Source: an uncultured Lachnospiraceae bacterium
GTDB taxonomy: Bacteria > Bacillota > Clostridia > Lachnospirales > Lachnospiraceae
Assembly (NCBI GenBank): GCA_946414825.1
Contig: CAMKQB010000002.1
Location: 1 to 56,878, forward strand
Direction of reading: 5' to 3'
Length of the DNA: 56,878 nucleotides
In this document: positions 33,508 through 44,024 of the stretch, one piece after another
How the letters are laid out: each line of letters begins with the position of its first letter
Numbering within the stretch: position 1 is the stretch's first letter
The notes under the pieces: model-generated
What the model saw: the letters and a program-made list of their open reading frames with translations, nothing else
The model's database searches: none
Told to the model about the DNA's origin: nothing
Program-made: the position numbers and the translations under genes

Positions 33508-34611
33508 TTATTCTTGTGCATCTACCTTCTCGAAATATTCATCGATTCCTTTTGCTATTCCGAGGGCCATCTTCTTCTTATAATCCTCTGTTGAAAGTGC
33601 CAGATCGTCATTATCATTTGACATGAATCCAACACTTATTACTGTAGCAGGCATATTGCAATAGTTTAGAGAGGTTAGTCCATCTGTTTCATATATACCC
33701 ATACGCTTCGCACCAGAATCCTCGCAGGCACGTCCGATAATGTCATAACACAGCTCGTAATTCTTCTGATAAAGAGATCCGCTGTGAGAGTTTGTCGAAG
33801 TAGCTATAAATCCAAGTACACCCGAAGCCGAAGGATCGCTTGAGGAAGGAGCCTCAATCTTCACATATATTTCCGCTCCAGAGGAGTTCGCCATCTGAGC
33901 TCTCTTGGAATTACTGATATCTACATTATTTGTAGTTCTGGACATGTAAACTGTATATCCTCGCTTCACCAGTTCTGCATTCAGGTAGCTGGCAACGCTC
34001 ATAGTTACATCATATTCAAAGCCGCCTGTCTGTACGCCTATCGCACCCGCAGACATTTTAGGCTTCATGCCTGCCATCTGTGCTGAAGATGCTGTTGCAT
34101 ACTCCCCACTGTCGGTCAGCATAGGAGCATCTACGTCTGGACTGATTGGTTCTAGGTTAGTATCCTCTGTGATCTGTTTAGCAGGATCAATAAATACAAC
34201 ATGGCTGACCTTTTCAACATCTGTCTCGGTTGCCCACTGTATCGAGGTCTGCTCCACAGATTCTGAACGTACATAATAGATACCGCCATTTATAAGAACT
34301 CTGGTCCATCCATCCTTAACACCTGTACGCTTCAGATTAACGCCCTTATCAAGAGTAATGTAAACTTCACCATTTTCCTCTGGAGTAAGGCGAACATTTA
34401 CGCCACCCTGAATAGTTACTACGTAGTCCTTAACATTTCTGAAGCCATCCGAATCAACGAGCTCGTCGTCTTCGACAGCTTCTGTAGTTGGTTCAGCCTT
34501 CTTGGATCCACAGCCCGTAGACGATAGGATTAGAGCAAGAACCAGAATTGACGCTATGAATCGGAGCAGGTCTATTCTAAATATTCTTTTGTTGAAGGTA
34601 TTTTCTGTCAT
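33508..34611 (-). CDS. lipoprotein with SH3 and degenerate amidase_3 domain
   Basis: 367 residues. Signal peptide ends in the lipobox LSSTGC (Cys34), so it is attached to the outer face of the membrane. A Glu/Thr linker is followed by an SH3-like domain (VNVRLTPEENGEVYITL) and a C-terminal domain with the N-acetylmuramoyl-L-alanine amidase 3 fold pattern (SVASYLNAELVKRGYTVYMSRT, DISNSKRAQMANSSGAEIYVKI). Zinc-binding and catalytic positions are altered: FIDPAKQ replaces IDPGHGG, KIEAPS replaces IHANA, and VISVGFMSN replaces the VELGFLSN glutamate. Only the Glu in FEYDV remains. It is probably a non-catalytic peptidoglycan-binding protein. Confidence 0.88.
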   Translation of the reverse strand: MTENTFNKRIFRIDLLRFIASILVLALILSSTGCGSKKAEPTTEAVEDDELVDSDGFRNVKDYVVTIQGGVNVRLTPEENGEVYITLDKGVNLKRTGVKDGWTRVLINGGIYYVRSESVEQTSIQWATETDVEKVSHVVFIDPAKQITEDTNLEPISPDVDAPMLTDSGEYATASSAQMAGMKPKMSAGAIGVQTGGFEYDVTMSVASYLNAELVKRGYTVYMSRTTNNVDISNSKRAQMANSSGAEIYVKIEAPSSSDPSASGVLGFIATSTNSHSGSLYQKNYELCYDIIGRACEDSGAKRMGIYETDGLTSLNYCNMPATVISVGFMSNDNDDLALSTEDYKKKMALGIAKGIDEYFEKVDAQE

Positions 34612-34619
34612 ATATTCTC

Positions 34620-35111
34620 CTAAAACATCGCTCTGATGGCACTAAATAGTCCGGCGCTGCCGAGACCCATGATAACTCCTGCCAGAACGATTCCGCCGAG
34701 AACCGCTATTACGCTTTTCTTAAAATCAAGGTCGAGAATACTTGCCGCAAGGGTTCCTGTCCAGGCACCTGTTCCTGGAAGTGGAACACCTACAAATAAG
34801 AAGAGTGCGAAGTATGTACTTCTGCCCGCTTTCTCTGTCAGCTTCTTGCCGCCCTTCTCGCCTTTTTCAAGGCAGAAGTGAAAGAACTTACCGACCCAGC
34901 CGAGACCCTTAGGCCAATTAAACTTGTCGCCCCATTCCAGAACTCTTCTTGCGAAGAAGAATATAATAGGAACAGGTATCATATTTCCTACTATTGCTAT
35001 TACGTAGGAAAGAGGAATATTCAGCCCCAGCCCGATTGCATAAGGAATAGCAAGTCTAAGCTCTATAAGCGGAACCATTGATATAAGAAAAACTAATAAG
35101 TAGTTTAGCAT
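34620..35111 (-). CDS. small multidrug export-type membrane protein (SMEP family)
   Basis: 163 residues. Membrane protein with PLIELRLAIPYAIGLGLNIP and FVGVPLPGTGAWTGTLAA, both conserved in the Sm_multidrug_ex family. About four or five helices. Transport function is assigned by family name only. The inner ATG at 35111 has a CAGGAG site; the longer start at 35159 has none. It is 8 bases upstream of the amidase-like gene, so they are probably co-transcribed. Confidence 0.88.
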   Translation of the reverse strand: MLNYLLVFLISMVPLIELRLAIPYAIGLGLNIPLSYVIAIVGNMIPVPIIFFFARRVLEWGDKFNWPKGLGWVGKFFHFCLEKGEKGGKKLTEKAGRSTYFALFLFVGVPLPGTGAWTGTLAASILDLDFKKSVIAVLGGIVLAGVIMGLGSAGLFSAIRAMF

Positions 35112-35218
35112 TTTATTCTCCTGAAAATCTCCACTCGCACCTGGCGAAATGAAAATCATTTGTAATCACCAGCCTCAACCTTATATTATTTCGGCATTTG
35201 TGTCAACCCACGCTACTA

Positions 35219-37036
35219 CTATATCTGACTATCGAAATAATTGTTTATTCGTTGGATGAGCGTATCTCCGTAGAAATTCTCGTACATGGAGGTTCTCATC
35301 TTCGAAGGGTTATTGGTGATGATTGAATCCACATTCATAAGCATCATACTTTCAAGTATCTGTTTGTCATCAACCGTCCAGGCGTATACTTCCTTGCCCC
35401 TCTTATGAGCCTGCTTGATTATTTCACTATTAATATATCTATACTTAATACTGAAGCCATCCGCATATTCCAGGTCGTAGAAGTCTCCCATCGCAACGGC
35501 CATGACATATACAGTCTTAATCTCTGGATCAGCCACTTTGACTCTACGGATTGCGCCATAAGTAAGAGACGCCACGAAGCAATTGTCGTAGTAATTATTT
35601 TCGCCTATTATCTCAGCAACCTTCTGGGACAGGTTCTTATCTGTTTTTGCCGGCTTAAGCTCGATATTAAGCTTCGCTCTATCGCCCACGAGATCAATAA
35701 CCTCCTGCAAGGTCGGTATCTTCTCTTCCCTATAGAGTTCTTCATTCGGACCTCTATATTTCTTACCTGGACTGTACTTCATAAGCTCCTCATAGGTAAG
35801 CTTTCCAACCTTCTTATTCACTCCGCAGACACGTTTCAGGTTCTCGTCATGCATTACAACTATCTCGCCGTCCTTGGTCTGGCGCACATCCAGCTCTATG
35901 ATATCAGCACCATTTTCGATAGCCAGCTCAAATGCCGCCAGTGTGTTTTCTGGCGCGCCGGAGCAGTCGCCTCTATGCGCTGTAATTGTAACCTTGTCGA
36001 GATACTGTGCATTTATGGAAATGATATTCAGCCTCTTAAGCGTATAGAAGCCTGTATTAAGAATAAGCGCAAGCGCGATGATAACCGCCAGAATCCTTCT
36101 CTCCTGACGACTTATGGACTTGGCATCGTACTCATAGTCATCGATATTTTCCGCGCCCTCTTCCGCTGGAACCAAATTGTAGTAGCTGTTGCAGATATAG
36201 GCATATATGATAGGAAGTCCGATCAAAACATATATAAATGAGAAAACTACTTTGACGCTCTCATATATCATAGTAACAATCTTTACCGCTATATCTATAG
36301 TAAGCACTCTCCCCAGGAAGGGACCCGTATAAAGGTAATAGATAAGAACCGGCACTCCAACAACTGCAAGCAGCCACAGGAATACCTTCCCCACCTGTTC
36401 AAACCTTTTCTTACCCAGAAGCTCATCCACCCTGTCGATCGACTTGCGGAAGCTAACCTTTTCAACATTATAGATATGCAGGAGAAATGTATATCTCAGC
36501 GAATAGATCAGCAGCAGCGCATATAGAGCTAGCAACGTAATGGTGACCTTCGCATTTACGGTCACAAGGTCTACTATATAAGGAGCCTTGATATTCAGCA
36601 GCATGAAGTCGAAAACGATATTCACAATGACCGGCATATAGCACAGGACAAATATGAAGATAGGCATATTTCGAGGCCTGAGAACTCTGATAGCCGAACG
36701 AAGTCCCACAAGGAGCATTCTAAAAGGAGAGGTTTTCTTCATATAGTTTGCTCTGTGATAGGCATAGCTGATTCCGGATACATCCACGATGATGCACATA
36801 GCCGTGAACAGAAACAGTATAAAGATGAGTGCATAGGTCGAAGGCGCCTGGAAAAACTTCTTAACCGTTTCCTTCGTCAAATAAGAAATACCTGACAGAT
36901 TAACTGCCAGGTTTATAAATGTCGAATATAAAGGAATCAGTACAGCAAAAGAAGCCGCCTTGAGAATAAGCTCAAACAGGACTACATTTGCCATATTGAA
37001 TCTGAAAAGTTTTATACTATCTTTGATGTTTTTCAT
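35219..37036 (-). CDS. membrane glycerophosphodiester phosphodiesterase
   Basis: 605 residues. About eight membrane helices in the first ~340 residues (DUF-type glycerophosphodiesterase membrane region), then a GDPD domain from about residue 345: [35 protein letters not shown] and NIELKP. These carry the catalytic His pair and metal-binding Glu/Asp. It releases sn-glycerol-3-phosphate from phospholipid head groups or lipoteichoic acid outside the cell. The start overlaps the end of queA by 4 bases (ATGA), an unusual partner that suggests translational coupling. Confidence 0.92.
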   Translation of the reverse strand: MKNIKDSIKLFRFNMANVVLFELILKAASFAVLIPLYSTFINLAVNLSGISYLTKETVKKFFQAPSTYALIFILFLFTAMCIIVDVSGISYAYHRANYMKKTSPFRMLLVGLRSAIRVLRPRNMPIFIFVLCYMPVIVNIVFDFMLLNIKAPYIVDLVTVNAKVTITLLALYALLLIYSLRYTFLLHIYNVEKVSFRKSIDRVDELLGKKRFEQVGKVFLWLLAVVGVPVLIYYLYTGPFLGRVLTIDIAVKIVTMIYESVKVVFSFIYVLIGLPIIYAYICNSYYNLVPAEEGAENIDDYEYDAKSISRQERRILAVIIALALILNTGFYTLKRLNIISINAQYLDKVTITAHRGDCSGAPENTLAAFELAIENGADIIELDVRQTKDGEIVVMHDENLKRVCGVNKKVGKLTYEELMKYSPGKKYRGPNEELYREEKIPTLQEVIDLVGDRAKLNIELKPAKTDKNLSQKVAEIIGENNYYDNCFVASLTYGAIRRVKVADPEIKTVYVMAVAMGDFYDLEYADGFSIKYRYINSEIIKQAHKRGKEVYAWTVDDKQILESMMLMNVDSIITNNPSKMRTSMYENFYGDTLIQRINNYFDSQI

Positions 37037-38196
37037 AGTAGTAACATAGAGTCTCCAAAGGAGAAAAATCTATACCTTTCCTTCACCGCTTCTTCATACG
37101 CATTCATTACAGCATCTCTGTTATAAAATGCTGACACTAACATTATAAGCGTTGATTCTGGTAAATGGAAGTTAGTAATTAAAGAATCTACTATTTTAAA
37201 CTCGTAGCCTGGATAGATGAAAATGTTAGTCCATCCAGAAGCTGGTTTAATCTCCTGGAACTGAGTGGACTTGGCTTCGTCTTGGGAGGCCTTGCTTATT
37301 CCCTGAAGGGTTCCAACGGTTTCAAGAGTTCTTGTACTTGTCGTACCAACGGATATCACGCGTCCGCCATTTCTTCTGGTTTCATTGATGATATCTGCCG
37401 CTTCCTGTGAAAGCTCATAGTACTCTGTATGCATATGGTGGTCTTCGATCTTATCCACCTTAACTGGACGAAATGTACCAAGGCCCACATGAAGAGTAAG
37501 TCTTGCTATCTTTACGCCCTTAGCTTCTATTTCACTTAAGAGTTCCTTTGTGAAATGCAGTCCCGCCGTAGGAGCCGCAGCACTACCCTCATGTGCAGCA
37601 TATACTGTCTGATAACGGTTCTTATCCTGAAGCTTATGGGTAATATATGGGGGCAGAGGCATTTCGCCTAGCTTATCTAGAACCTCTTCCCAGATACCAT
37701 CAAATTCAAAACGGATGATTCTATTGCCCTCTTCTACAGTATCTAGTACTTCAGCACTAAGTAAAGGTTCACCTGTTACTTCGTCCTTGCCGAATACTAC
37801 TCTTGCGCCCGGTTTCATTTTCTTGCCCGGCTTGACGAGACATTCCCAGATTCGGGTGTTCTTACCCGCAAGCTCCTTAGTTTGTTCAGTATTTTCGCTG
37901 TTTGTCCCTTCCTTAGAAGAGTCAGCGTATCCGCTAGCATCCTTCAAAAGAAGCACCTCTATAGCTGCTCCAGTTTCTTCCTTTTCACCCAGAAGACGAG
38001 CAGGGATAACCTTTGTGTCATTTATAACCAGGCAATCCCCAGGATTCAAATATTCTATTACATCATGAAATCTTCTATGCTCTATCTCATTTGTGTCACG
38101 GTGTATAACCATGAAACGGGACTCATCACGTTTCTCCAGCGGATCCTGCGCGATAAGCTCCTCAGGTAGATCATAATAAAAATCATGTACCTCCAT
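37033..38196 (-). CDS. queA: S-adenosylmethionine:tRNA ribosyltransferase-isomerase
   Basis: 387 residues against the usual ~345. Typical QueA motifs: [51 protein letters not shown] and [16 protein letters not shown]. It makes epoxyqueuosine from preQ1-tRNA. The excess comes from an insertion of about 25 residues ([20 protein letters not shown], ~100-120) in a surface loop. The start ATG at 38196 has an AGAGG site; the TTG at 38217 is less likely. No other queuosine gene is nearby. Confidence 0.95.
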   Translation of the reverse strand: MEVHDFYYDLPEELIAQDPLEKRDESRFMVIHRDTNEIEHRRFHDVIEYLNPGDCLVINDTKVIPARLLGEKEETGAAIEVLLLKDASGYADSSKEGTNSENTEQTKELAGKNTRIWECLVKPGKKMKPGARVVFGKDEVTGEPLLSAEVLDTVEEGNRIIRFEFDGIWEEVLDKLGEMPLPPYITHKLQDKNRYQTVYAAHEGSAAAPTAGLHFTKELLSEIEAKGVKIARLTLHVGLGTFRPVKVDKIEDHHMHTEYYELSQEAADIINETRRNGGRVISVGTTSTRTLETVGTLQGISKASQDEAKSTQFQEIKPASGWTNIFIYPGYEFKIVDSLITNFHLPESTLIMLVSAFYNRDAVMNAYEEAVKERYRFFSFGDSMLLL

Positions 38197-38240
38197 ATGC
38201 ACCTCTTCCGGTCCCAAAGGAACCGACTTTTTCTCAAATT

Positions 38241-38268
38241 TTTACCACGGGGTTGCCCCCGTGGTAAA
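38241..38268. repeat. perfect 12-base hairpin before queA
   Basis: TTTACCACGGGG/CCCCGTGGTAAA with a TTGC loop, between the 38275-39762 gene and queA. On the minus strand it is followed by AAAAA rather than a T run, so it is not a classical terminator in that direction. Confidence 0.8.
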
Positions 38269-38274
38269 TGTTAA

Positions 38275-39762
38275 TTAGTCTTCTTTATAACTCTTTACGT
38301 CGATTTCAGTTACACCCTTGTCTTCATAGATTATAAGATCTACTGAATAGTCTAAATCATCATCTGAATATGTATATGACCAATATCCAAGGCTGTCAGC
38401 ATAATATGGATCCTCTGTTGGCTCACCATAAGCTGCCTTTACTTCGTCAAGGGTTGATCCCCAAGTAATTCCCTTTGGAAGAACTACCTTTGGATAGTTG
38501 TCTGTTTCACAGTAGGTCATATCGAAGTCCATAGCCCAGATAGATGTAGACTTAATATCCTTTGCTTCACTAGTTGTATTCTTGAAACCAACTGTATAAT
38601 CGAAGTCTTCATCTATTTCTGAATTTTCCAGATAAATAGTTGAAAGTGTGTACTCATTTGCTTCCAGCTGATAACCATCTTCCTTACCATAGTCAGCTAA
38701 GTCAAAGGTATATTTGTCAGAAATGAGTGAATAATCAAATGGAAGGTGATAAACTACACCATCAATTGATATCTGCTCTGAATAAAGGTCATCTGAGAGA
38801 TCTCCAGGAGCGCTTGCTTCTGTTGCAGCTTCTGTTGTTGCTTCAGTTGTCTCTTCCTCTGTAGCCTCTGTTGTCTCTTCTTCTGTATCAGCTTCAGTAG
38901 TTTCCTCTGTTGTGCTACTTCCATTATCAAGAATCTCAGCTGAGCTTTGATCAGCATTGATAATGATTACACACCACTTATCTCCGATCTTAGCAAGCTC
39001 GAAATTGAAGTTTTCTTTGATTCTATAGTTTTCACCAAGAACCTCCTGATCAGCTTCTATGGAAACAGTCTTCTTAATATACTTTTCCACCTTAAGTCCC
39101 TTAAGGTTATTTACAGTCTTAACATCAACATCCTCACTATCAAGCTCCTTGATTGTATCTGTATCAAACTCAATTTTTGCATCGACGAAGATATCATATG
39201 CATCGATAAGATCCTGCTTGTTTGAGAGATATTTCTCGTCTGGGAAACATTTCAGATATGCTTCCTGATCATGATCATTAAGCGCTGTAAATATCTTCTC
39301 AACAACCTGATCTTCACTAGCATAACCATTATTTATTTCTGCCTTGAACAATTTAATAAATACTACCGCTAAAACTGCAAGAAGTACAATTGCACCAACT
39401 ACTATACCAATGATGAGACCTGTGTTGCTCTTCTTTGGCTGTTGTGGCTGCTGTGGTCCACCGAAGCCTGCATTTGGCTGCTGTGGCTGCTGTGGTGCGC
39501 CATAACCTGCATTTGGCTGCTGATAGCCCTGCTGTGGTGCGCCGTAGCCTTGCTGTGGCTGCTGTGGTGCGGCGTAGCCAGCTCCTTGCTGTGGTTGTGG
39601 TGGAATGTATCCTTGCTGTGGATATCCCTGGTTAACTGGTTGCTGTGGGTATCCCTGCTGTGGTGCGGCGTAGCCAGCTCCTTGCTGTGGTTGCTGTGGC
39701 TCGGCGTAGCCAGCCCCTTGCTGCGGATAACCCTGATTTGGATTTTGGTTGAAATTGTCCAT
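38275..39762 (-). CDS. membrane protein with Gln/Pro/Gly/Tyr-rich N-terminus
   Basis: 495 residues, not assigned to a function. Residues 1-112 are a cytoplasmic low-complexity tail of [14 protein letters not shown] and PQQPQQ units. A single membrane helix follows ([23 protein letters not shown], about 115-137). The outside part has two folded regions joined by a Thr/Glu linker ([18 protein letters not shown]). The C-terminal [23 protein letters not shown] resembles small periplasmic-type repeats. Its start is only 4 bases past the pheT stop, with an AAGGGG site inside the pheT end. Confidence 0.8.
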   Translation of the reverse strand: MDNFNQNPNQGYPQQGAGYAEPQQPQQGAGYAAPQQGYPQQPVNQGYPQQGYIPPQPQQGAGYAAPQQPQQGYGAPQQGYQQPNAGYGAPQQPQQPNAGFGGPQQPQQPKKSNTGLIIGIVVGAIVLLAVLAVVFIKLFKAEINNGYASEDQVVEKIFTALNDHDQEAYLKCFPDEKYLSNKQDLIDAYDIFVDAKIEFDTDTIKELDSEDVDVKTVNNLKGLKVEKYIKKTVSIEADQEVLGENYRIKENFNFELAKIGDKWCVIIINADQSSAEILDNGSSTTEETTEADTEEETTEATEEETTEATTEAATEASAPGDLSDDLYSEQISIDGVVYHLPFDYSLISDKYTFDLADYGKEDGYQLEANEYTLSTIYLENSEIDEDFDYTVGFKNTTSEAKDIKSTSIWAMDFDMTYCETDNYPKVVLPKGITWGSTLDEVKAAYGEPTEDPYYADSLGYWSYTYSDDDLDYSVDLIIYEDKGVTEIDVKSYKED

Positions 39763-39766
39763 TCAC

Positions 39767-42490
39767 TTATCCCCTTATATTTATATTTTTTTCTTTTAAT
39801 GCCTCAAGCACGTTGTTAACTGATTCACTAACCTCTTCACTTGTAAGGTTACGGTCATTAGCTCTAAATGTGAGTGAATATGCTACGCTCTTCTTATCTG
39901 CATCCAGTTTCTCGCCAGTTGGATCCTCAAATATATCGAAGAGCTCAAGCTTCTCCAGATAATCTCCAGCATTCTTTCTGATTATCTTCTCAATATCTCC
40001 TACATATACATTTCTATCTGAAACAAGAGCAAGGTCACGAGAGGAAGCAGGGTATTTAGCCAGCTCCACGAACTTAACATCGAAGTCTGCGAGCTCAACC
40101 ACCTTCTCCATATTCAGTACTGCCACATAAACATCTCCCTTGATGCCGTAATTCTCAGCAACAACCGGATGAAGCTGTCCGATGTAACCTACTGTAATAC
40201 TATGATCCTTCTTCTTAACTATCTTAGCCTGTCTCAATGTATGAAGGAATGGATACTCCTTGTTATCATACTCTGAAGTTGCAATAAACTCAACTGCATT
40301 CTTATTCGAACCCTTATCATCCATGTTGAGCTTAGCGAGAATCTCCTCGATTACGCCCTTCATATCGAAGAAATCCCCGTTGCCATACATTCCGATAGCA
40401 AGCTGCTGAAGTTCGTCAAGCGGCAGGTCATTTTCCTTACCTGGCTCAGTTGGCTTTGCTGGCCATGTGTCGTGTGGCTGATAAACTGTTCCGAGCTCAT
40501 AGAGGCGAACGTTCTTGTTTCTTCTGCCTGAATTAGTTCCAAGAGAAGTGAGAAGTCCATTCATGAGCTGAGTTCTCATACATTTGAAGTCCTCTCCAAG
40601 AGGATTGATTATCTGAATAGTTTTTCTGAGCTGATGTCCCTCCGGGATAAGAAGCTTGTCGAAAGCCTTCTCAGACTCGAAACTGTAGGTCATACCCTGA
40701 GAGAATCCGTTTTCTTCAACGATAGCTCTTACCATACGGTTGATAGTCTCATTATAGGAAATGCCACCGATTCCACCATTTGTAGTAGGTACTGTTGATG
40801 GGATTCTGTCATATCCATGGATACGAGCGATTTCCTCAGCGAGATCTGCCATGCAGTGGAGATCCTGTCTATATGTAGGAACTGTAAGTGTTCCCTTTGC
40901 CTCGTCTAATGTAAGACCAAGTCTTGTGAAGGTGTCCTTCATCTCCTCTATACTAATGTTCAGTCCAAGAAGAGCATTCATCTTCTCTGGCTCAAATGGA
41001 AGAGTCCAAGGTTCAACTGGTGATGGGTAAACATCAACCTCCCCCTCCAGCACTTCGCCACAACCGAACTCCTGGATGAGCTGAACTGCACGAGTGATTG
41101 CGAGCTCAGCAAGATTTGGATCAAGTCCCTTGTTGAACTTAGCAGAAGACTCTGTTGAAACTCCGTGACGACGCTCTGACTTACGAATGTTATTTCCTTC
41201 GAAGCAAGCAGACTCGAAAAGAATGTAAGGAAGCTCTTTTGTCTCAAGAGGGATCATAGAATTCTTACCACCCTTGATACCCGCGAGAGCAACTGGCTTA
41301 ACTGCGTCACAGATCATAAGTGTATCTGTACTTAGTGTCAGCTCCTCATCGTGAAGAGTTGTGAACTTCTCACCGTCCTCAGCGCGTCTAACAACTATCT
41401 TGCCACCTTCCAGTGTAGATAGATCAAAGGCATGCATAGGCTGTCCGAGTTCTTCCATTACATAGTTTGTGATATCAACTATGTTATTGATTGCATTTAT
41501 ACCTCTACTGCGAAGTCTCTTCTGGAGCCACAGTGGAGAAGGTCCTATCTTAACATTTCGAACTACACGACCGATATATCTCTTGCAAAGCTCTGGAGCT
41601 TTGATTTCAACTGCGATTTTATCTGAGGACTTCTCATCATGAACCTCGCCGCTTTCTACAGAAGACTTCATCTTAGCAAGGTCAAAATCGCCTTCTGGGT
41701 CAAATGCAACACCATAGGTTGCAGCAGCCTCACGTGCCATTCCAAGAACGGAGAAGCAGTCTACTCTGTTTGAAGTAATTTCATATTCGATATTTGCATC
41801 ATTCAGGCCAAGCTTATCTGTTGCATCGTCGCCAGCCTTGAGATCCATAAGCTTTATTTCTTCATCTGTGAAGATGTATACTCCATCCTTATCTCCAGGA
41901 TATAGATCCGGGTTTGCACCTATCTCCTCAATAGCGCACATCATTCCTGATGAAGGAACTCCACGGAGTTTACCCTTCTTGATTTTTCCTTCCTTTGGAG
42001 AAAGATCTTCGCCTGTGTGCACGTTAAATACTGCAGTACCACCATCGAGAACTGTTGGTGTGAGGTATTTCTTCTCCTCACCATCTGCAGTCTTCTCATT
42101 TGAAGCCTCGCCATACTTATAAGGGCAGAGCTTTATGATGTTAGGAGCACCTGTAACTATCTGGATGATACCATTTTCATCCTGACCAGCCTCTACAGTG
42201 TGTCCAACATTTACCTGGCATACTACAAGTCTATCAGCATCTGGATGCTGAGCGACTTCCATAACCTGACCAACTACCACACGGCTAAGTCTAGCGCCGG
42301 TTGGTTTCTTGAAGTATTTTGTAACTCTCTCTACGTGTGAGCCTGACAGGGTGATTTTGTCTGTGAACTCGTCGACAGCCTTGTCGAGGGCTTCGTACTC
42401 GAGGGTTGTTTTTCCATTTTCATCTATATCTGATTCCGGGAATGGAAGGTCCGGAACAATCTGCTTTAACCACATAACTGGTGTATCCAT
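39767..42490 (-). CDS. pheT: phenylalanyl-tRNA synthetase, beta subunit
   Basis: 907 residues, about 100 longer than usual. A tRNA-binding domain (ARLSRVVVGQVMEVAQHPDADRL), B3/B4 editing domain, B5 domain, the core with RVDCFSVLGMAREAAA, and the C-terminal anticodon-binding domain (LAKYPASSRDLALVSD). With PheS it charges tRNA-Phe. Extra length lies mainly in loops around residues 120-140 and 690-700. AAGGAG site before the start. The gap to pheS is 299 bases and filled by two foldable elements, unusual for this pair. Confidence 0.97.
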   Translation of the reverse strand: MDTPVMWLKQIVPDLPFPESDIDENGKTTLEYEALDKAVDEFTDKITLSGSHVERVTKYFKKPTGARLSRVVVGQVMEVAQHPDADRLVVCQVNVGHTVEAGQDENGIIQIVTGAPNIIKLCPYKYGEASNEKTADGEEKKYLTPTVLDGGTAVFNVHTGEDLSPKEGKIKKGKLRGVPSSGMMCAIEEIGANPDLYPGDKDGVYIFTDEEIKLMDLKAGDDATDKLGLNDANIEYEITSNRVDCFSVLGMAREAAATYGVAFDPEGDFDLAKMKSSVESGEVHDEKSSDKIAVEIKAPELCKRYIGRVVRNVKIGPSPLWLQKRLRSRGINAINNIVDITNYVMEELGQPMHAFDLSTLEGGKIVVRRAEDGEKFTTLHDEELTLSTDTLMICDAVKPVALAGIKGGKNSMIPLETKELPYILFESACFEGNNIRKSERRHGVSTESSAKFNKGLDPNLAELAITRAVQLIQEFGCGEVLEGEVDVYPSPVEPWTLPFEPEKMNALLGLNISIEEMKDTFTRLGLTLDEAKGTLTVPTYRQDLHCMADLAEEIARIHGYDRIPSTVPTTNGGIGGISYNETINRMVRAIVEENGFSQGMTYSFESEKAFDKLLIPEGHQLRKTIQIINPLGEDFKCMRTQLMNGLLTSLGTNSGRRNKNVRLYELGTVYQPHDTWPAKPTEPGKENDLPLDELQQLAIGMYGNGDFFDMKGVIEEILAKLNMDDKGSNKNAVEFIATSEYDNKEYPFLHTLRQAKIVKKKDHSITVGYIGQLHPVVAENYGIKGDVYVAVLNMEKVVELADFDVKFVELAKYPASSRDLALVSDRNVYVGDIEKIIRKNAGDYLEKLELFDIFEDPTGEKLDADKKSVAYSLTFRANDRNLTSEEVSESVNNVLEALKEKNINIRG

Positions 42491-42518
42491 TTTTATTCTC
42501 CTTCTAATTTCTTCTCCA

Positions 42519-42700
42519 CGGAAATCGGAGTATATGGCGAAGCGGCTCTCACATTCTCGACGCGCTTCCGCTCCGGCCGTGACCTAACGGTTCTAAGCTC
42601 TCATCCACCTCCTTTGTCGGTGTCTGAATCGCTAAGTACCGAGGTCACTCTAGGGTCTCGAATGTGAGCCCGCTCGCCTTATAATACCTCCGATTTCTCG
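42519..42700. repeat. 182-base imperfect inverted repeat between pheS and pheT
   Basis: Left arm (42519-42560) reads CGGAAATCGGAGTATATGG...TCTCACATTCTCGA and matches the reverse complement of the right arm (42658-42700). Inner arms GTGACCT...CTAAGC and GCTAAG...AGGTCAC continue the pairing. The centre has TCTAAGCTCTCA...GAATCGCTAAGT, closely like the core of the element at 54731-54871. Confidence 0.8.
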
Positions 42701-42742
42701 CGGTAAAGGTTTTATAATTAATTAACTTTTAATCTTTCTTCT

Positions 42743-42776
42743 ATTTGTCGAATAAATATGGATTTATTCGACAAAT
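42743..42776. repeat. perfect 15-base hairpin between pheS and pheT
   Basis: ATTTGTCGAATAAAT and its exact reverse complement are separated by ATGG. It begins 14 bases past the pheS stop. No T run follows on the minus strand, so it may be a processing or stability element rather than a terminator. Confidence 0.85.
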
Positions 42777-42789
42777 CTTCATAAGGTGT

Positions 42790-43965
42790 TTAGAATTGCT
42801 CAAGGAAACGTATATCGTTCTCGTAGAGGAGGCGCATGTCGGCGATTTCGTACTTGAGGAGGGCTACTCGCTCAAGGCCGATTCCAAAGGCGAAGCCTGT
42901 ATATACAGGCGCGTCTGGATCGCTGCTATCATTGATGCCGCACATCTCGAGGACATCTGGATGTACCATTCCACATCCGAGTATCTCTATCCAACCAGAA
43001 CTCTTGCAGGCTGTACATGCACAGTCAACTTCACGTCTGACGAGCTTGCCACCCTCCTTAACTTCCTCCATCTTCTTAACGCGTCCTGTTCCGTGACATT
43101 TGAAACAGGTAACATCTACTTCAGCAGATGGTTCTGTAAATGGGAAGTGATGGGGACGAAGCTTAGTTTTTGTGTCTGGTCCGAAGAATTCCTTTGCAAA
43201 CTGATCAAGGGTGCCCTTAAGGTCGGCCATAGTAACATTTTCACCTATTACCAGACCCTCCACCTGATGGAAGGATGGGCTGTGGGTAGCATCTACTTCG
43301 TCTGATCTAAATACACGACCAGGGGAAATGAGTTTGATTGGGAGGTTTCTCTCAGGGAAGCCCTTTGATGTTTCCTTTAGTTTTCCTGCCGCAAGCATTA
43401 CTCTCGCCTGAACGGATGAGGTCTGCGTACGGAGAACGATGTCGTCCTCTGTTGTCTCTCCCTTACTCTCATCGTGTCTCTGAATGTAAAATGTATCCTG
43501 TTCGTCCTTTGCCGGATGATCCTCAGGAATATTCAGGAGTTTGAAATTCATGCGGTCGTACTCGATTTCAGGTCCTTCAACCACCTCGTATCCCATACCG
43601 ATGAAAACTCTCTCGAGATCTTCAAGAGCTATCTGATTAGGGTGCTTATGTCCTCTCATAGCTCTTGTACCCGGACGGGTAACATCTAACCATTCGTTCT
43701 GCATTTTTTTCTCAATAACTGCAGACTTGAGAATCTTCTTCTGCTCTGCAAGAGCCTCTTCAAGGACATCTCTTACCGAGTTGACCATCTGTCCAACCTT
43801 TGGTCTATCCTCTGGAGCAACATCCTTCATTCCTTTAAGTATCTGTGTCAGTTCACCTTTCTTACCGAGCACGGAAACTCTTATCTCATCAAGTGTCTCA
43901 GGGGATGTGGCTGCTTCTATCTGACGCTCAGCCTGCTCCCTGATCTTTTCCAGCATCTCTTTCAT
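42790..43965 (-). CDS. pheS: phenylalanyl-tRNA synthetase, alpha subunit
   Basis: 391 residues against a usual ~340. N-terminal coiled coil, then motif 2 FRSDEVDATHSPSFHQVEGLVI, and motif 3 FAFGIGLERVALLKY. A zinc-knuckle insertion at about residues 285-335 (CFKCHGTGR...CACTACKSSGWIE) explains the extra length; Cys pairs here are common in Firmicute PheS. AAGGAG site before the ATG at 43965. Expression is controlled by the T-box leader directly upstream. Confidence 0.97.
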   Translation of the reverse strand: MKEMLEKIREQAERQIEAATSPETLDEIRVSVLGKKGELTQILKGMKDVAPEDRPKVGQMVNSVRDVLEEALAEQKKILKSAVIEKKMQNEWLDVTRPGTRAMRGHKHPNQIALEDLERVFIGMGYEVVEGPEIEYDRMNFKLLNIPEDHPAKDEQDTFYIQRHDESKGETTEDDIVLRTQTSSVQARVMLAAGKLKETSKGFPERNLPIKLISPGRVFRSDEVDATHSPSFHQVEGLVIGENVTMADLKGTLDQFAKEFFGPDTKTKLRPHHFPFTEPSAEVDVTCFKCHGTGRVKKMEEVKEGGKLVRREVDCACTACKSSGWIEILGCGMVHPDVLEMCGINDSSDPDAPVYTGFAFGIGLERVALLKYEIADMRLLYENDIRFLEQF

Positions 43966-43988
43966 TTCGTTTCTCCTTCTGTGATTTT

Positions 43989-44021
43989 AAGATTCTTCGT
44001 CGCCTTGCCTCAAAGAATCAC
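43989..44021. repeat. short ATTCT...AGAATCTT dispersed repeat
   Basis: Minus strand reads GTGATTCTTTGAGGC, then AAGGCGAC and GAAGAATCTT. It lies between the T-box terminator and the pheS start. Related to copies at 31916 and 47631. Confidence 0.6.
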
Positions 44022-44024
44022 AAT

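Noticed and set aside
38754..38957. Gln/Lys-rich open frame of 67 codons
   Set aside because: Frame-shifted reading of the Thr/Glu linker in the 38275-39762 gene.
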